A stretch of 25,764 bases of DNA from an uncultured Selenomonadales bacterium (lineage in GTDB: Bacteria; Bacillota; Negativicutes; Selenomonadales; Selenomonadaceae): positions 1-25,764 of the forward strand of contig CALGGV010000061.1 of NCBI GenBank assembly GCA_937915725.1, in the 5' to 3' direction. Position 1 is the first letter of the stretch, and every line of letters begins with the position of its first letter. Of the stretch, positions 15,915-23,107 are shown in pieces. Position numbers and translations under genes: made by a program. A model generated the notes under the pieces. The model was not told the origin of the DNA. It made no database searches and was given only the letters and a program-made list of their open reading frames with translations.

Positions 15915-16086
15915 TCCTTAAAAATTTAAAATTCAACAAATTACACGGATTTTTTCCAAAAAATAAATTTTAAAATTATTTCAGTAACGATAAATTTTGA
16001 TTTTCCTTAAAAATTCAAATTCAACAAATTGTACGGATTTTTTCCACAGAATAAATTTCAAAATCATTTCAGTAACGATAAATTTT
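15915..16086 (-). repeat. Tandem ~84-bp duplication in the leader of the ADP-ribose fusion gene
   Basis: Two direct copies, 15915-15998 and 16004-16086 (period about 89), are nearly 90% identical. The best conserved parts are CAGTAACGATAAATTTT at the 3' (+) end and ACGGATTTTTTCCA in the middle. Read on the minus strand, the outer copy begins at the rfaE2 stop codon and the inner copy ends in the Shine-Dalgarno of the fusion gene. The copies therefore fill the whole 180-base gap. They may hold repeated regulator sites or an RNA element; no clear sigma-70 promoter was found within them. Confidence 0.8.
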
Positions 16087-16546
16087 ACATTGACAATTTT
16101 TTCAAAATGTTTGTTGTAGAATGTCCTGCAACAAATTGAACAAGTTCGACGCGCCCGCCGTAACTTTGAACAATTTTTGCCTCCGGAATTTTATCAACGG
16201 TATAATCGCCGCCCTTAACGTAAATATCGGGGCGAATTTCAGAAACTAAATTTTCGGCGGTACGTTCGCCAAAAATTACAACATAATCGACAGCTTTAAG
16301 ACCGAGCAAAACTTCTGCGCGGTCTTTTTCGTTGTTAATGGGACGATTTTCGCCTTTCAAAATTTTTACTGATTCATCGCTATTCAAGCCGACAATTAAA
16401 ATATCGCCGAAACTTTTTGCTGTCGTCAAATAGCGGACGTGTCCGACATGAATAATATCAAAACAGCCGTTAGTAAAAACAATTTTCTTGCCGCTCTGTC
16501 GAATTTTTTTGCAAGTTTCAACGATTAAATTTCTTTCGATTAACAT
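16085..16546 (-). CDS. rfaE2: D-glycero-beta-D-manno-heptose 1-phosphate adenylyltransferase
   Basis: This enzyme joins heptose 1-phosphate to AMP, giving ADP-D-glycero-heptose, the precursor for the LPS inner core. The 153 residues form one nucleotidyltransferase domain with TNGCFDIIHVGH (25-36, the HxGH motif at H33-H36), the substrate segment LKGENRPINNEKDRAE (about 63-78) and the C-terminal KIVQSYGGRVELV. In E. coli the activity is fused to the kinase in HldE; here the two are separate genes, as in many non-enteric bacteria. Its ATG is 3 bases after the kinase stop codon, with AGAGG inside the kinase 3' end, so the two are coupled. The stop codon lies in the edge of a duplicated leader repeat. 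Confidence 0.95.
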   Translation of the reverse strand: MLIERNLIVETCKKIRQSGKKIVFTNGCFDIIHVGHVRYLTTAKSFGDILIVGLNSDESVKILKGENRPINNEKDRAEVLLGLKAVDYVVIFGERTAENLVSEIRPDIYVKGGDYTVDKIPEAKIVQSYGGRVELVQFVAGHSTTNILKKLSM

Positions 16547-16549
16547 TTT

Positions 16550-17560
16550 TCAATAACCTCTGTTGACGAATTGCACGGCGTCCAAAACTTCAATTAATTC
16601 TTTGATATTAACAGTACTTGTGCCAAGTTTTCTAACGGCAATTCCGGAGGCATAATTTGCAATTCGCGCAGAAATTACCGGCGTAAATCCCGCAGTTAAA
16701 CCTAAAATGAAAGTTGCAATGCAAGTATCGCCCGCGCCGGAAACGTCAAAAACTTCACTTCTATTGCTAACCGGAATATGATGAACTGCGCCGCCGCGTT
16801 CAAATAAACTCATTCCAGCCTCACCGCGTGTGATTAAAACGCCGTTTGAATTTAATTTGCGCAAAAGTTCACTGCCCGCGCTGATTAACGAAGTCATATC
16901 CGTAATATCCCTGCCAACAAAAGTAGCAAGTTCAGAATCATTTTGTTTGACGAATCCAACGCCTTCAAATTCGCCAATATTGTAACGTGAATCAACAATA
17001 TTTGGAATTTTGCGCTTGCCTGCGAAATTTATTACGAGAGTTTTAACCGCCTTTGTGATTGTATTGGAGCCGTAATCGCTTAAAACAATTCCATCAATAT
17101 TTGGAAGAATTTTATCAAGTTTAGCGATTAAAGCCGCCTCCAATTTTTTTGAAAGCGGGTCTTTTTCTTCCTTGTCGATACGTACAACTTGCTGATTTAC
17201 AGTGGCGCGCCCGCCTGCAATTACGCGGGTTTTTGAAATTGTAGGGCGTGTTTTATCTGTAACAATTCCTTCGATATGAATTTTACTGCGTTTCAAAATA
17301 TTTTTCAGTTCTTCGCCGTAAAAATCATCGCCTACAACGCCAACTGCATAAACATCGCCGCCAAGTTCAGACAAATTTGATACAACATTTGCCGCGCCGC
17401 CTGCTACAACTCTTTTTCCAATTTCTTCCAAAACTAAAACCGGTGCCTCACGTGAAACGCGCGCAATTCGCCCATTTAAATAAACGTCAGCTACCATATC
17501 GCCAACAACTAAAATTCTTTTGCCGCGAAATTTATTAGCCATTTCTTCAAGTTTTTGCAA
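16550..17560 (-). CDS. rfaE1: D-glycero-beta-D-manno-heptose 7-phosphate kinase
   Basis: This PfkB/ribokinase-family enzyme phosphorylates heptose 7-phosphate at C1, the step before the adenylyltransferase encoded next. The 336 residues show the PfkB N-terminal signature VAGGAANVVSNLSELGG (52-68) and the ATP/catalytic signature DVSGAGDT (272-279), in which D278 is the catalytic base. The start is TTG at 17560 with AAGGTGG close upstream; an in-frame ATG at 17542 (M7) has no good ribosome site. It forms a two-gene unit with rfaE2 and lies 69 bases after argC. Isomerase GmhA and phosphatase GmhB are not in the window. Confidence 0.95.
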   Translation of the reverse strand: MQKLEEMANKFRGKRILVVGDMVADVYLNGRIARVSREAPVLVLEEIGKRVVAGGAANVVSNLSELGGDVYAVGVVGDDFYGEELKNILKRSKIHIEGIVTDKTRPTISKTRVIAGGRATVNQQVVRIDKEEKDPLSKKLEAALIAKLDKILPNIDGIVLSDYGSNTITKAVKTLVINFAGKRKIPNIVDSRYNIGEFEGVGFVKQNDSELATFVGRDITDMTSLISAGSELLRKLNSNGVLITRGEAGMSLFERGGAVHHIPVSNRSEVFDVSGAGDTCIATFILGLTAGFTPVISARIANYASGIAVRKLGTSTVNIKELIEVLDAVQFVNRGY

Positions 17561-17575
17561 AACGCCACCTTCTTT

Positions 17576-17612
17576 CTAAGGACTAAGGGTTAAAGACTAA
17601 AGGCTAGGGGAA
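17576..17612. repeat. Heptamer array in the argC-rfaE1 gap
   Basis: Degenerate 7-base units GGACTAA, GGGTTAA, AGACTAA and AGGCTAG stand in a row from 17580. A related array with units such as TCCCTAG occurs at 23123-23157, in the opposite sense. Function is unknown; such arrays resemble short tandem heptanucleotide repeats described in other bacteria. Confidence 0.6.
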
Positions 17613-17629
17613 ATTTTATATAAAAAATA

Positions 17630-18667
17630 TCAAGGATAAAACGGAACAATATCAAGCGCGGTAGATTCATCAAAGCCCGCCGCAATATTTAAATTTTGGA
17701 CGGCTTGCCCCGCCGCGCCCTTAACCAAATTATCAATCGCCGAAAGTACAATAACTCTATTTGTGCGTTCGTCAATATGCCACGCAATATCGCAGTAATT
17801 GGAGCCGCGTACAAATTTAGTTTCCGGATACGCGCCGCGCCCTAAAAGTCTGATAAATTTTTCATTGCCATACATTTTTGAAAAGGCGGCGTCGATAGTT
17901 GCAGACGTACAATTTTCTTTAATTTTAGCGTAGCAAGTCGCCAAAATTCCGCGTGACATTGGTACAAGATGGGGCGTGAAGTTCAAAGTAATTTTTTCGC
18001 CGCCCAAATTTCCCAAAACTTGTTCAATTTCCGGCGTATGGCGATGATGAGCAACATTGTAAGCTTTAAAATTATCGTAGAGTTCAGGGAAATGGTTGCC
18101 GAGTTTTGGACTTCTGCCCGCGCCTGAAACGCCGCTTTTTGCGTCGATAATTATTGATTCAAAGTCAATCAATTTATGGCGAACGAGTGGAGCAAGTGCC
18201 AAAATTGAGGCGGTAGTAAAACAACCGGCATTACCAATAATTTTTGCGGTACGAATATCTTCGCGGTAAATTTCTGCCAAGCCGTAAACTCTGGAGGCAT
18301 TTTTGTGCGTGTGTTTTACGCCGTACCATTGCTCATAAATTTCTGTGTCGTCAAAACGATAATCTGCGCCTAAATCGATTATTCGCACCGGAAAAACTTC
18401 AAGCATTTTTCCAACGTCCATTGCGTGTCCGTGTGGCAGGGCGATAAATATAAAATCGCTGTCCATTCCAATTTCTTGAATATCCTGCAAACTTTCCAGC
18501 GTCAAATTATAAATCCCGTTCAAATGCGGGTAAAGTTCAGAAATTTTTTTTCCGGTGTGACTTTCTGAAGTTATGTGAACAATTTCAACTTCCGGATGGC
18601 GGTACAAAATTGAAAGTAATTCTGCGCCCGCGTAGCCTGTCGCACCAATTACACTTACTTTTAACAA
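17630..18667 (-). CDS. argC: N-acetyl-gamma-glutamyl-phosphate reductase
   Basis: This is the third enzyme of arginine synthesis: it reduces N-acetylglutamyl phosphate to the semialdehyde using NADPH. The protein starts with the Rossmann motif VIGATGYAGAELL, carries catalytic Cys149 in GNAGCFTTA, and has the HHRHTPEIEQVL segment typical of ArgC. The start chosen is TTG at 18667 with AAAGGAGAG 6 bases upstream, giving 345 residues, the family's normal length. The frame stays open further upstream, but that extension would run through the promoter. It has its own promoter (-35/-10 at 18701-18729). No other arg gene is adjacent; downstream lie a heptamer array and rfaE1. Whether transcription continues into rfaE1 is unclear. 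Confidence 0.95.
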   Translation of the reverse strand: MLKVSVIGATGYAGAELLSILYRHPEVEIVHITSESHTGKKISELYPHLNGIYNLTLESLQDIQEIGMDSDFIFIALPHGHAMDVGKMLEVFPVRIIDLGADYRFDDTEIYEQWYGVKHTHKNASRVYGLAEIYREDIRTAKIIGNAGCFTTASILALAPLVRHKLIDFESIIIDAKSGVSGAGRSPKLGNHFPELYDNFKAYNVAHHRHTPEIEQVLGNLGGEKITLNFTPHLVPMSRGILATCYAKIKENCTSATIDAAFSKMYGNEKFIRLLGRGAYPETKFVRGSNYCDIAWHIDERTNRVIVLSAIDNLVKGAAGQAVQNLNIAAGFDESTALDIVPFYP

Positions 18668-18681
18668 ATTTTTCTCTCCTT

Positions 18682-18710
18682 TAACAAAAATTGTTACGCT
18701 ATGATAACAA
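18682..18710 (-). promoter_or_regulatory. Operator-like TAACAA/TTGTTA half-sites over the argC start region
   Basis: Three perfect 6-base half-sites alternate in orientation: TAACAA (18682-18687), TTGTTA (18691-18696) and TAACAA (18705-18710). The outer pair forms TTGTTA-N8-TAACAA overlapping the argC -10; the inner pair forms TAACAA-N3-TTGTTA just after the start point. This layout suits a repressor. It does not match the ArgR box TGAAT/ATTCA, so the regulator is unknown. Confidence 0.5.
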
Positions 18711-18729
18711 AATTTCGCGCAGGTTTCAA
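18701..18729 (-). promoter_or_regulatory. Sigma-70-type promoter for argC
   Basis: On the minus strand the -35 TTGAAA (18729-18724) and -10 TATCAT (18706-18701) are separated by exactly 17 bases. The expected start point is near 18694, about 25 bases before the TTG start codon. A terminator lies just upstream at 18761-18780, so argC is an independent unit from the XRE gene. Confidence 0.65.
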
Positions 18730-18749
18730 CTTTTAGGTTATGGCTTTGC

Positions 18750-18780
18750 CCAATAAAAAATACGCAGTCAATACTGCGTA
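18750..18780 (-). terminator. Intrinsic terminator of the XRE gene
   Basis: TACGCAGT (18761-18768) and ACTGCGTA (18773-18780) form a perfect 8-bp stem with a 4-base loop. On the minus strand it is followed directly by TTTTTTATT. It lies 20 bases after the XRE stop codon and before the argC promoter. Confidence 0.85.
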
Positions 18781-18799
18781 ATAAAAAAAATTTCGACAA

Positions 18800-19150
18800 T
18801 TATCTTTCTTCCCTTTCTTTTTTTTGCTTTAAATGTAACCCTATAGAAAATGTTTCTATAAATTGCTCAGCCAAGTTGAGTTGCTCGGGCTTAAGACCTT
18901 CAAGATTGGTAACAATTTTTGCCATTGGATTAGCAGCTCCCAATAAAATAAAATCCGTTGTTACATTTAAAGCTTTGGCAATGTTAATAATGGTATTTGA
19001 TGTCATACTCTTCTTGCCGGTTTCAATTTCAAACAAAAAATGTGAAGAAATTCCCGCCTCTTCTGCAAGTCTATCTCTAGTTTTGCCTTGAGTTTCACGA
19101 AGAACTCTAATTCGGTTACCAATAGCTATATTTAAATTTTTCTTTTCCAT
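18800..19150 (-). CDS. XRE-family helix-turn-helix transcriptional regulator
   Basis: This 116-residue DNA-binding protein has an N-terminal HTH_3 domain (about 7-65): IGNRIRVLRETQGKTRDRLAEE, then AGISSHFLFEIETGKKSMTS as the recognition region, then NIAKALNVTTDFILLG. The C-terminal ~45 residues are helical and end in a basic/acidic tail, probably for dimerisation. The ATG at 19150 starts at MEKKNL, behind AAAGGATG. The longer in-frame reading would run through the operator-like palindrome upstream and is rejected. It diverges from the TPR/TonB-receptor group, so self-regulation and control of those genes are plausible. It is not cI-like enough in its neighbours to suggest a prophage. Confidence 0.88.
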   Translation of the reverse strand: MEKKNLNIAIGNRIRVLRETQGKTRDRLAEEAGISSHFLFEIETGKKSMTSNTIINIAKALNVTTDFILLGAANPMAKIVTNLEGLKPEQLNLAEQFIETFSIGLHLKQKKEREER

Positions 19151-19165
19151 ACCAGCACATCCTTT

Positions 19166-19188
19166 ATTACTTTTAATAATAAAGTAAT
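19166..19188. promoter_or_regulatory. Palindrome upstream of the XRE gene
   Basis: ATTACTTT (19166-19173), a 7-base spacer and AAAGTAAT (19181-19188) form a perfect 8-bp inverted repeat, 16 bases before the XRE start codon. On the minus strand a TATAAT lies at 19222-19217, so the palindrome would sit in the early transcript, fitting an autoregulatory operator. Confidence 0.5.
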
Positions 19189-19226
19189 GTTTTTTAAATT
19201 CGTACAATCTATAGTTATTATAAAGA

Positions 19227-19255
19227 TTGACAAATTTTATCTATGGATATAAAAT
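19227..19255 (+). promoter_or_regulatory. Sigma-70-type promoter for the TPR/TonB-receptor group
   Basis: TTGACA (19227-19232) and TAAAAT (19250-19255) are separated by 17 bases. The expected start point near 19262 gives a leader of about 77 bases, which includes a run of six C at 19275-19280. The promoter overlaps the divergent TATAAT of the XRE gene. Confidence 0.65.
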
Positions 19256-19338
19256 AATTAAAATTTATTTATAACCCCCCTAAATAGAATGTAAGTATTG
19301 GAGTTTGTGATTTTAAATTATGTAGAGAGTAAAGCATC

Positions 19339-19575
19339 ATGTTAAACAAAAAATTTATCCATTCAAAATTAATTTTAATGGTAGCGATTGTTATATTTTT
19401 TGTAACAAAAATATCATTGACATTTGCTAAGGCACAGCTTTTTGAGGCTGATGGCGATGTAGTAATGGGAAATATCGGAATAGAAAACGTAGAAATTGCA
19501 TATGAAAAAGCAAAAGAAAAGGCTCTCCGCAGTGCAAGTGAGCAAGCGTTATTATTGAGTCAATGTCTGAAATGA
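19339..19575 (+). CDS. N-terminal fragment of a frameshifted exported TPR protein
   Basis: This 78-residue frame holds a hydrophobic signal peptide (about 8-31, ending LTFAKA) and the first half of a FlgT-N/LPP20-like module: QLFEADGDVVMGNIGIENVEIAYEK in two parts, then KEKALRSASEQA. After EQA (codon at 19546-19548) the frame reads LLLSQCLK and stops. The expected continuation, VIIESMSEMKNNTLT, is in the frame one base back, starting at 19548. One missing base therefore splits a single gene into this piece and the TPR piece. It may be a real mutation or a sequence error. The ribosome site (AGAGAG) is weak. Confidence 0.7.
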   Translation: MLNKKFIHSKLILMVAIVIFFVTKISLTFAKAQLFEADGDVVMGNIGIENVEIAYEKAKEKALRSASEQALLLSQCLK

Positions 19576-20786
19576 AAAACAATACTTTGACGCGAGATCA
19601 AATACGAGTTTTTTCTTCCAGTATTTTAAGAGTCGAAGATTCTAAAATGTCTACTGAACCCGTGCCGAATGTTCCGGAAGTTATTAGATATAAATGTCAT
19701 GTTAAAGTTTGGATAGATCCTGATGAATTTTTAAGAAAATTCGGTAGTGTCACTATGGAAAAAGCCGAAGATCAAGTAAGACTGAATAAAGATCAAGAGA
19801 TTTACAGAGAAAAAAATGAAAATGAAATTGTAGATTTACGCGAACAATACAAAAAAACCAATGACGATAACAAACGAAAAGAAATAGTTTCCGCAATTAA
19901 ACGTAATGAAACAAAAGTTACTGCCTCACAAATATATCAACGTGGAGTTGAATCTTACAATAGAGGCGATTTAGCTGATGCAATAAAATTTTATAATCAG
20001 TCAATTTCAATGAATGAAAAATATTCTGCTCCATGGACAGGGCTTGGCTGGATTTATAATGATCAAGAACAATATGCAAAGGCTATTGAATGTTTCCAAA
20101 AATCAATAGAAATTTATTCTGATTTTGCAGTTCCTTACAACGGTTTATCCTATGCTTACAACTTCAGCAAAGACTACAATAAAGCTATTGAATACGGCAA
20201 TAAAGCAATTCAATTTGATCCCAAATACGCGGCGGCGTGGAATAATATCGGATTTGCTTACAACAATTTAGGTAACTATGGTAAAGCTATTGAATATTAC
20301 AACAAGGCAATTTCAATAGCTCCGAATGACGAAGTACCTTTGGCAAATATCGGCAATGTTTATTACAAACAAGAAAATTTTGATAAGGCAATGGAATATT
20401 ATAAAAAGTCGATAAATGTAAATGCTAATCATTCAAGCGTATGGTACAACTTAGGCAATATATATGGGCAAAAGGGCGATATTGATAAAGCCATTGAAAG
20501 TTACAAAAAAGCAACTTCGCTTGATTCTCAAAATGCACGCGCTTGGAATATGCTGGGACATTTGCACAACAAAAAGCAAAATTTTGAAGACGCTCAAAGA
20601 TGCTTTAAAAAAGCACTCAAAATCAATCCCAATAGTGCGTCGGCTTGGGCTGGTTTAGGATTTGCAAGTGACGGCTTGGGAGATTACGGCAGTTCTTATG
20701 AGGCGTACAAAAAGGCAGTAGAGCTTGAACCGAGCAATGAAAATTACAAAAAGAATTTAGTTACTGTCCAACAAAAAAGAGGCTAA
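19563..20786 (+). CDS. C-terminal part of the frameshifted protein: FlgT-N-like remainder plus eight TPRs
   Basis: This 407-residue frame continues the split module (SEMKNNTLTRDQIRVFSSSI, then VIRYKCHVKVWIDPDEF, to about residue 66). A charged helical stretch and eight consecutive 34-residue TPR units (about 122-395) follow, each with the W/Y-x2-LG-x2-Y and A-x2-x-F/Y-x-KAI pattern. TPRs bind protein partners, and with its signal peptide the intact protein would act in the periplasm. As it stands, the ATG at 19563 has no Shine-Dalgarno and there is no export signal. The frame is open back to about 19542. A terminator is absent before the receptor gene 40 bases later, so the two are probably co-transcribed. 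Confidence 0.8.
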   Translation: MSEMKNNTLTRDQIRVFSSSILRVEDSKMSTEPVPNVPEVIRYKCHVKVWIDPDEFLRKFGSVTMEKAEDQVRLNKDQEIYREKNENEIVDLREQYKKTNDDNKRKEIVSAIKRNETKVTASQIYQRGVESYNRGDLADAIKFYNQSISMNEKYSAPWTGLGWIYNDQEQYAKAIECFQKSIEIYSDFAVPYNGLSYAYNFSKDYNKAIEYGNKAIQFDPKYAAAWNNIGFAYNNLGNYGKAIEYYNKAISIAPNDEVPLANIGNVYYKQENFDKAMEYYKKSINVNANHSSVWYNLGNIYGQKGDIDKAIESYKKATSLDSQNARAWNMLGHLHNKKQNFEDAQRCFKKALKINPNSASAWAGLGFASDGLGDYGSSYEAYKKAVELEPSNENYKKNLVTVQQKRG

Positions 20787-20826
20787 AGAATTTATAACTA
20801 TAAAATTATGATTAGAGGTATTATTC

Positions 20827-22770
20827 ATGAACAAAAAATCTTTTGGGCAAAAGTCAAGGTACAAGCGATTGACACTTGCTTTGACAATAGCGGGCAGTAT
20901 TGGATATTTACTGATGCCGTCAAGTATTGTATCTGCTGCCGGACAATTTGGTTATGACGACGAAGAGTTTCCTCCACAATATCTTGATATGGATCAATTC
21001 GTTATTACGGCAGATCGCACGCCTGTAAATAAATGGACAACGCCTGCGAACGTAATAACCATTACAGATAAAGATATTGAGGCAAATCACTATCAAACTT
21101 TGGCAGAGGCTTTAAACCATGTCAACGGAATAATAGTGCCCGTCGCCTCAAATATTCCTGTAATAAATGGGCTTGAAAAAGTTTTAATACTGATAGATGG
21201 ACATCAACTTTATAATGACGGAATAGATAACCGTGATACAGTTGAACTTTCTGCAATACCTTCGATGAAAAATATCAAGCGCATTGAAATTGTTAAAGGC
21301 GGAGGTTCTGCGCTTTACGGCAGTGATGCTGTTACAGGTATTATCAATATCATCACCAAAAAAGGCGAACACAACGAAACAACATTAGATGTCAATACTG
21401 GTTTATGGCGTCAACATAATTATGAAATAACCAATCAAGGAATAAATGGAGATTTTTCTTGGTTTTTTACCGGTGGAATACATGAGAGTCATCCTTTTCA
21501 TTATCCCGGTAATGTTTCACGCATTAACAATCTTGAAGCTCGCGAAAGTGATCGTAATGACAAAACCTTTACCGCCAGATTTGATTATAAATTCGACGAC
21601 AGAAATTCACTGATACTTAGCGGCGCATACATTGATCACAAATATAATGGCGTTCAAACATATTCTCCGCCTAATCGTTATAAATCAATGTCGTGCAATA
21701 ATATTTTATTAGTATATAACTTTAAAGAAAATTCTCAAACGCCCGGTTGGTTACGTTATTTTAATGACGCTAAATTCAGAGACGGTTATGATGACGATCG
21801 TGATCGTGATCGTGATACAGCTGAAGATATGCATCAATCCGACGAAGGAATTTCTAAATTCCGTGTACAAGGTGTAGATTATCAAAATAGCTGGATACTT
21901 GGACAAAATAAAATTGTTACCGGAGCTGAATGGCACCAAACAAGTTTAACGCATTGGTCTTGGGACTATGAAAATAAAAAAATATCTAATACAGCGTTTT
22001 ATTTACAAGATATAATAAGTTTGGGAAAACAATGGAAAATAATTCCTGGTTTACGTTATGATCATAATGGTGAATTTGGGAATCAAGTATCCCCTAAATT
22101 TGCGGTAAATTATAGGATGGATGATTCTACAAAAATCTATACTTCATGGGGACGTGTTTATAAAGCTCCTACGCCTTATCAGTTATACGCGGCTTTTAAA
22201 GGCAGTAACAATTTAAGCCCTGAAAAAGGACATACAGCAATTTTCGGCGTTGAACATGATTTTGGTGAAAAATCCAGTATGAATTTCAATTTATTCTATG
22301 CTGATCTGAATGATGCAATAGATACTAAAGACAATAAATACCAAAATATTAAAAATGAAAAATCCCGTGGCTTTGAAGCAAACTTTAAACAAAAAATTGA
22401 TGATAACTGGAGTTATGACATAGGTTTTACCTATACTAAGGTAGATATTGATGATTTTACGCCTAATAGAAAATTCACACAACCAAGAAAAACCTACAGT
22501 GTCGGTATCCATTATGATCATGGGATTTGGCAATCTAATTTACTCGGAATTATGGGGCATGGTGGTTTTGATTCTAAGTTCCATACTGCAACAAAATATG
22601 CGGTATTAGATTTTAATGTAAATTGCAAAGTACATGATAACGCAAAGATTTATTTAAAATTCAATAATCTCACGAATGAAAAATATTCGTTTTATGGTGT
22701 AGACAGCACAACAAGAGCTTTCATTTCGCCGGGACGTTCATTTATTGCCGGTGCGGAGTTTAAATTCTAA
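20827..22770 (+). CDS. TonB-dependent outer-membrane receptor
   Basis: This is a 647-residue ligand-gated outer-membrane transporter, energised by TonB-ExbBD. A long basic signal peptide (about 1-37) is followed by an acidic stretch, a TonB box-like DQFVITADR (56-64), the plug domain (about 65-180, with KRIEIVKGGGSALYGSDAV) and a barrel of about 22 strands ending in AGAEFKF. A late barrel motif (NLTNEKYSFYG) is typical of this family. It is in the general BtuB/CirA size class, but the ligand cannot be read from the sequence. One loop carries a DR repeat (321-330). The ATG has AGAGG 8 bases upstream; the TPR gene precedes it and an exported peptide follows. Confidence 0.93.
   Translation: MNKKSFGQKSRYKRLTLALTIAGSIGYLLMPSSIVSAAGQFGYDDEEFPPQYLDMDQFVITADRTPVNKWTTPANVITITDKDIEANHYQTLAEALNHVNGIIVPVASNIPVINGLEKVLILIDGHQLYNDGIDNRDTVELSAIPSMKNIKRIEIVKGGGSALYGSDAVTGIINIITKKGEHNETTLDVNTGLWRQHNYEITNQGINGDFSWFFTGGIHESHPFHYPGNVSRINNLEARESDRNDKTFTARFDYKFDDRNSLILSGAYIDHKYNGVQTYSPPNRYKSMSCNNILLVYNFKENSQTPGWLRYFNDAKFRDGYDDDRDRDRDTAEDMHQSDEGISKFRVQGVDYQNSWILGQNKIVTGAEWHQTSLTHWSWDYENKKISNTAFYLQDIISLGKQWKIIPGLRYDHNGEFGNQVSPKFAVNYRMDDSTKIYTSWGRVYKAPTPYQLYAAFKGSNNLSPEKGHTAIFGVEHDFGEKSSMNFNLFYADLNDAIDTKDNKYQNIKNEKSRGFEANFKQKIDDNWSYDIGFTYTKVDIDDFTPNRKFTQPRKTYSVGIHYDHGIWQSNLLGIMGHGGFDSKFHTATKYAVLDFNVNCKVHDNAKIYLKFNNLTNEKYSFYGVDSTTRAFISPGRSFIAGAEFKF
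21796..21816 (+). repeat. Hexanucleotide microsatellite in the TonB receptor
   Basis: Three GATCGT units plus GAT encode an alternating Asp-Arg tract within DDDRDRDRD. The unit is a multiple of three, so copy change alters loop length without breaking the frame. It lies in a barrel region likely to be an extracellular loop. Confidence 0.75.
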
Positions 22771-22811
22771 TGACAAATATTAAATTTTAATAAATTTATG
22801 TTTGTGATTTT

Positions 22812-22817
22812 TATAAT
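22812..22817 (+). promoter_or_regulatory. Candidate -10 element before the small exported peptide
   Basis: A perfect TATAAT lies 39 bases before the peptide's ATG, in the 85-base gap after the receptor. No good -35 stands 16-18 bases upstream, so the peptide may have a weak or activated promoter, or be read from the receptor transcript. Confidence 0.35.
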
Positions 22818-22855
22818 GGCATCCGTTTCATATGAATAGAGGGGAGGTGATAGCT

Positions 22856-23026
22856 ATGAAAAAGATATTAGCAGTAGCGGCAATTTGCGCGGGTGTACTT
22901 GCATTTGCAAATACTAATTTTGCACAAGCGGCAGATCAGCAAGCCGGAAATGTTGCGTCCATTACTCAAAATACTGATACTGATACGCAACAATTCAGCA
23001 CCGAATACAAAGAAGACAAAGATTAA
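22856..23026 (+). CDS. Small exported peptide of 56 residues
   Basis: No family is recognised. The chosen ATG has the strongest ribosome site in the window (GGGGAGGTGAT, 5 bases away), which decides it over an in-frame ATG 24 bases upstream. The N-terminus MKKILAVAAICAGVLAFA is a classical signal peptide with a predicted cut at AQA/AD (after residue 25). The mature part is about 31 residues, rich in Gln, Thr and Asp, acidic at the end (YKEDKD), with no Cys, so it is not a lipoprotein and has no disulfide. A strong terminator follows. Its place behind a TonB receptor suggests a periplasmic or secreted role in that locus; this is inference. Confidence 0.75.
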   Translation: MKKILAVAAICAGVLAFANTNFAQAADQQAGNVASITQNTDTDTQQFSTEYKEDKD

Positions 23027-23063
23027 ACTGAGTCACAGCCGCAACTAAGCGGTGAAAACCTTT

Positions 23064-23095
23064 AAAATCTGCGGATAAATGTCCGTAGATTTTTT
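23064..23095 (+). terminator. Intrinsic terminator after the small exported peptide
   Basis: AAAATCTGCGGA (23064-23075) pairs with TCCGTAGATTTT (23082-23093) over 12 bp with one G-U pair, a 6-base loop and a short T-run (TTTTTTAGTTT). It closes the TPR/receptor/peptide group. Confidence 0.85.
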
Positions 23096-23107
23096 AGTTT
23101 GCAAACA

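Noticed and set aside
18668..18799. N-terminal extension of argC in the open frame
   Set aside because: It would translate through the promoter, operator and an upstream terminator; length and ribosome site support the TTG at 18667.
19151..19207. Longer XRE reading frame
   Set aside because: The extension covers the palindrome and has no ribosome site; the HTH domain starts normally from 19150.
19275..19280. Run of six C as a phase-variation tract
   Set aside because: Short, in an untranslated leader and outside the promoter spacer; no evidence that it varies.
19540..19570. Programmed -1 frameshift in the TPR gene
   Set aside because: No X-XXY-YYZ slippery heptamer and no obvious downstream stem; a missing base is simpler.
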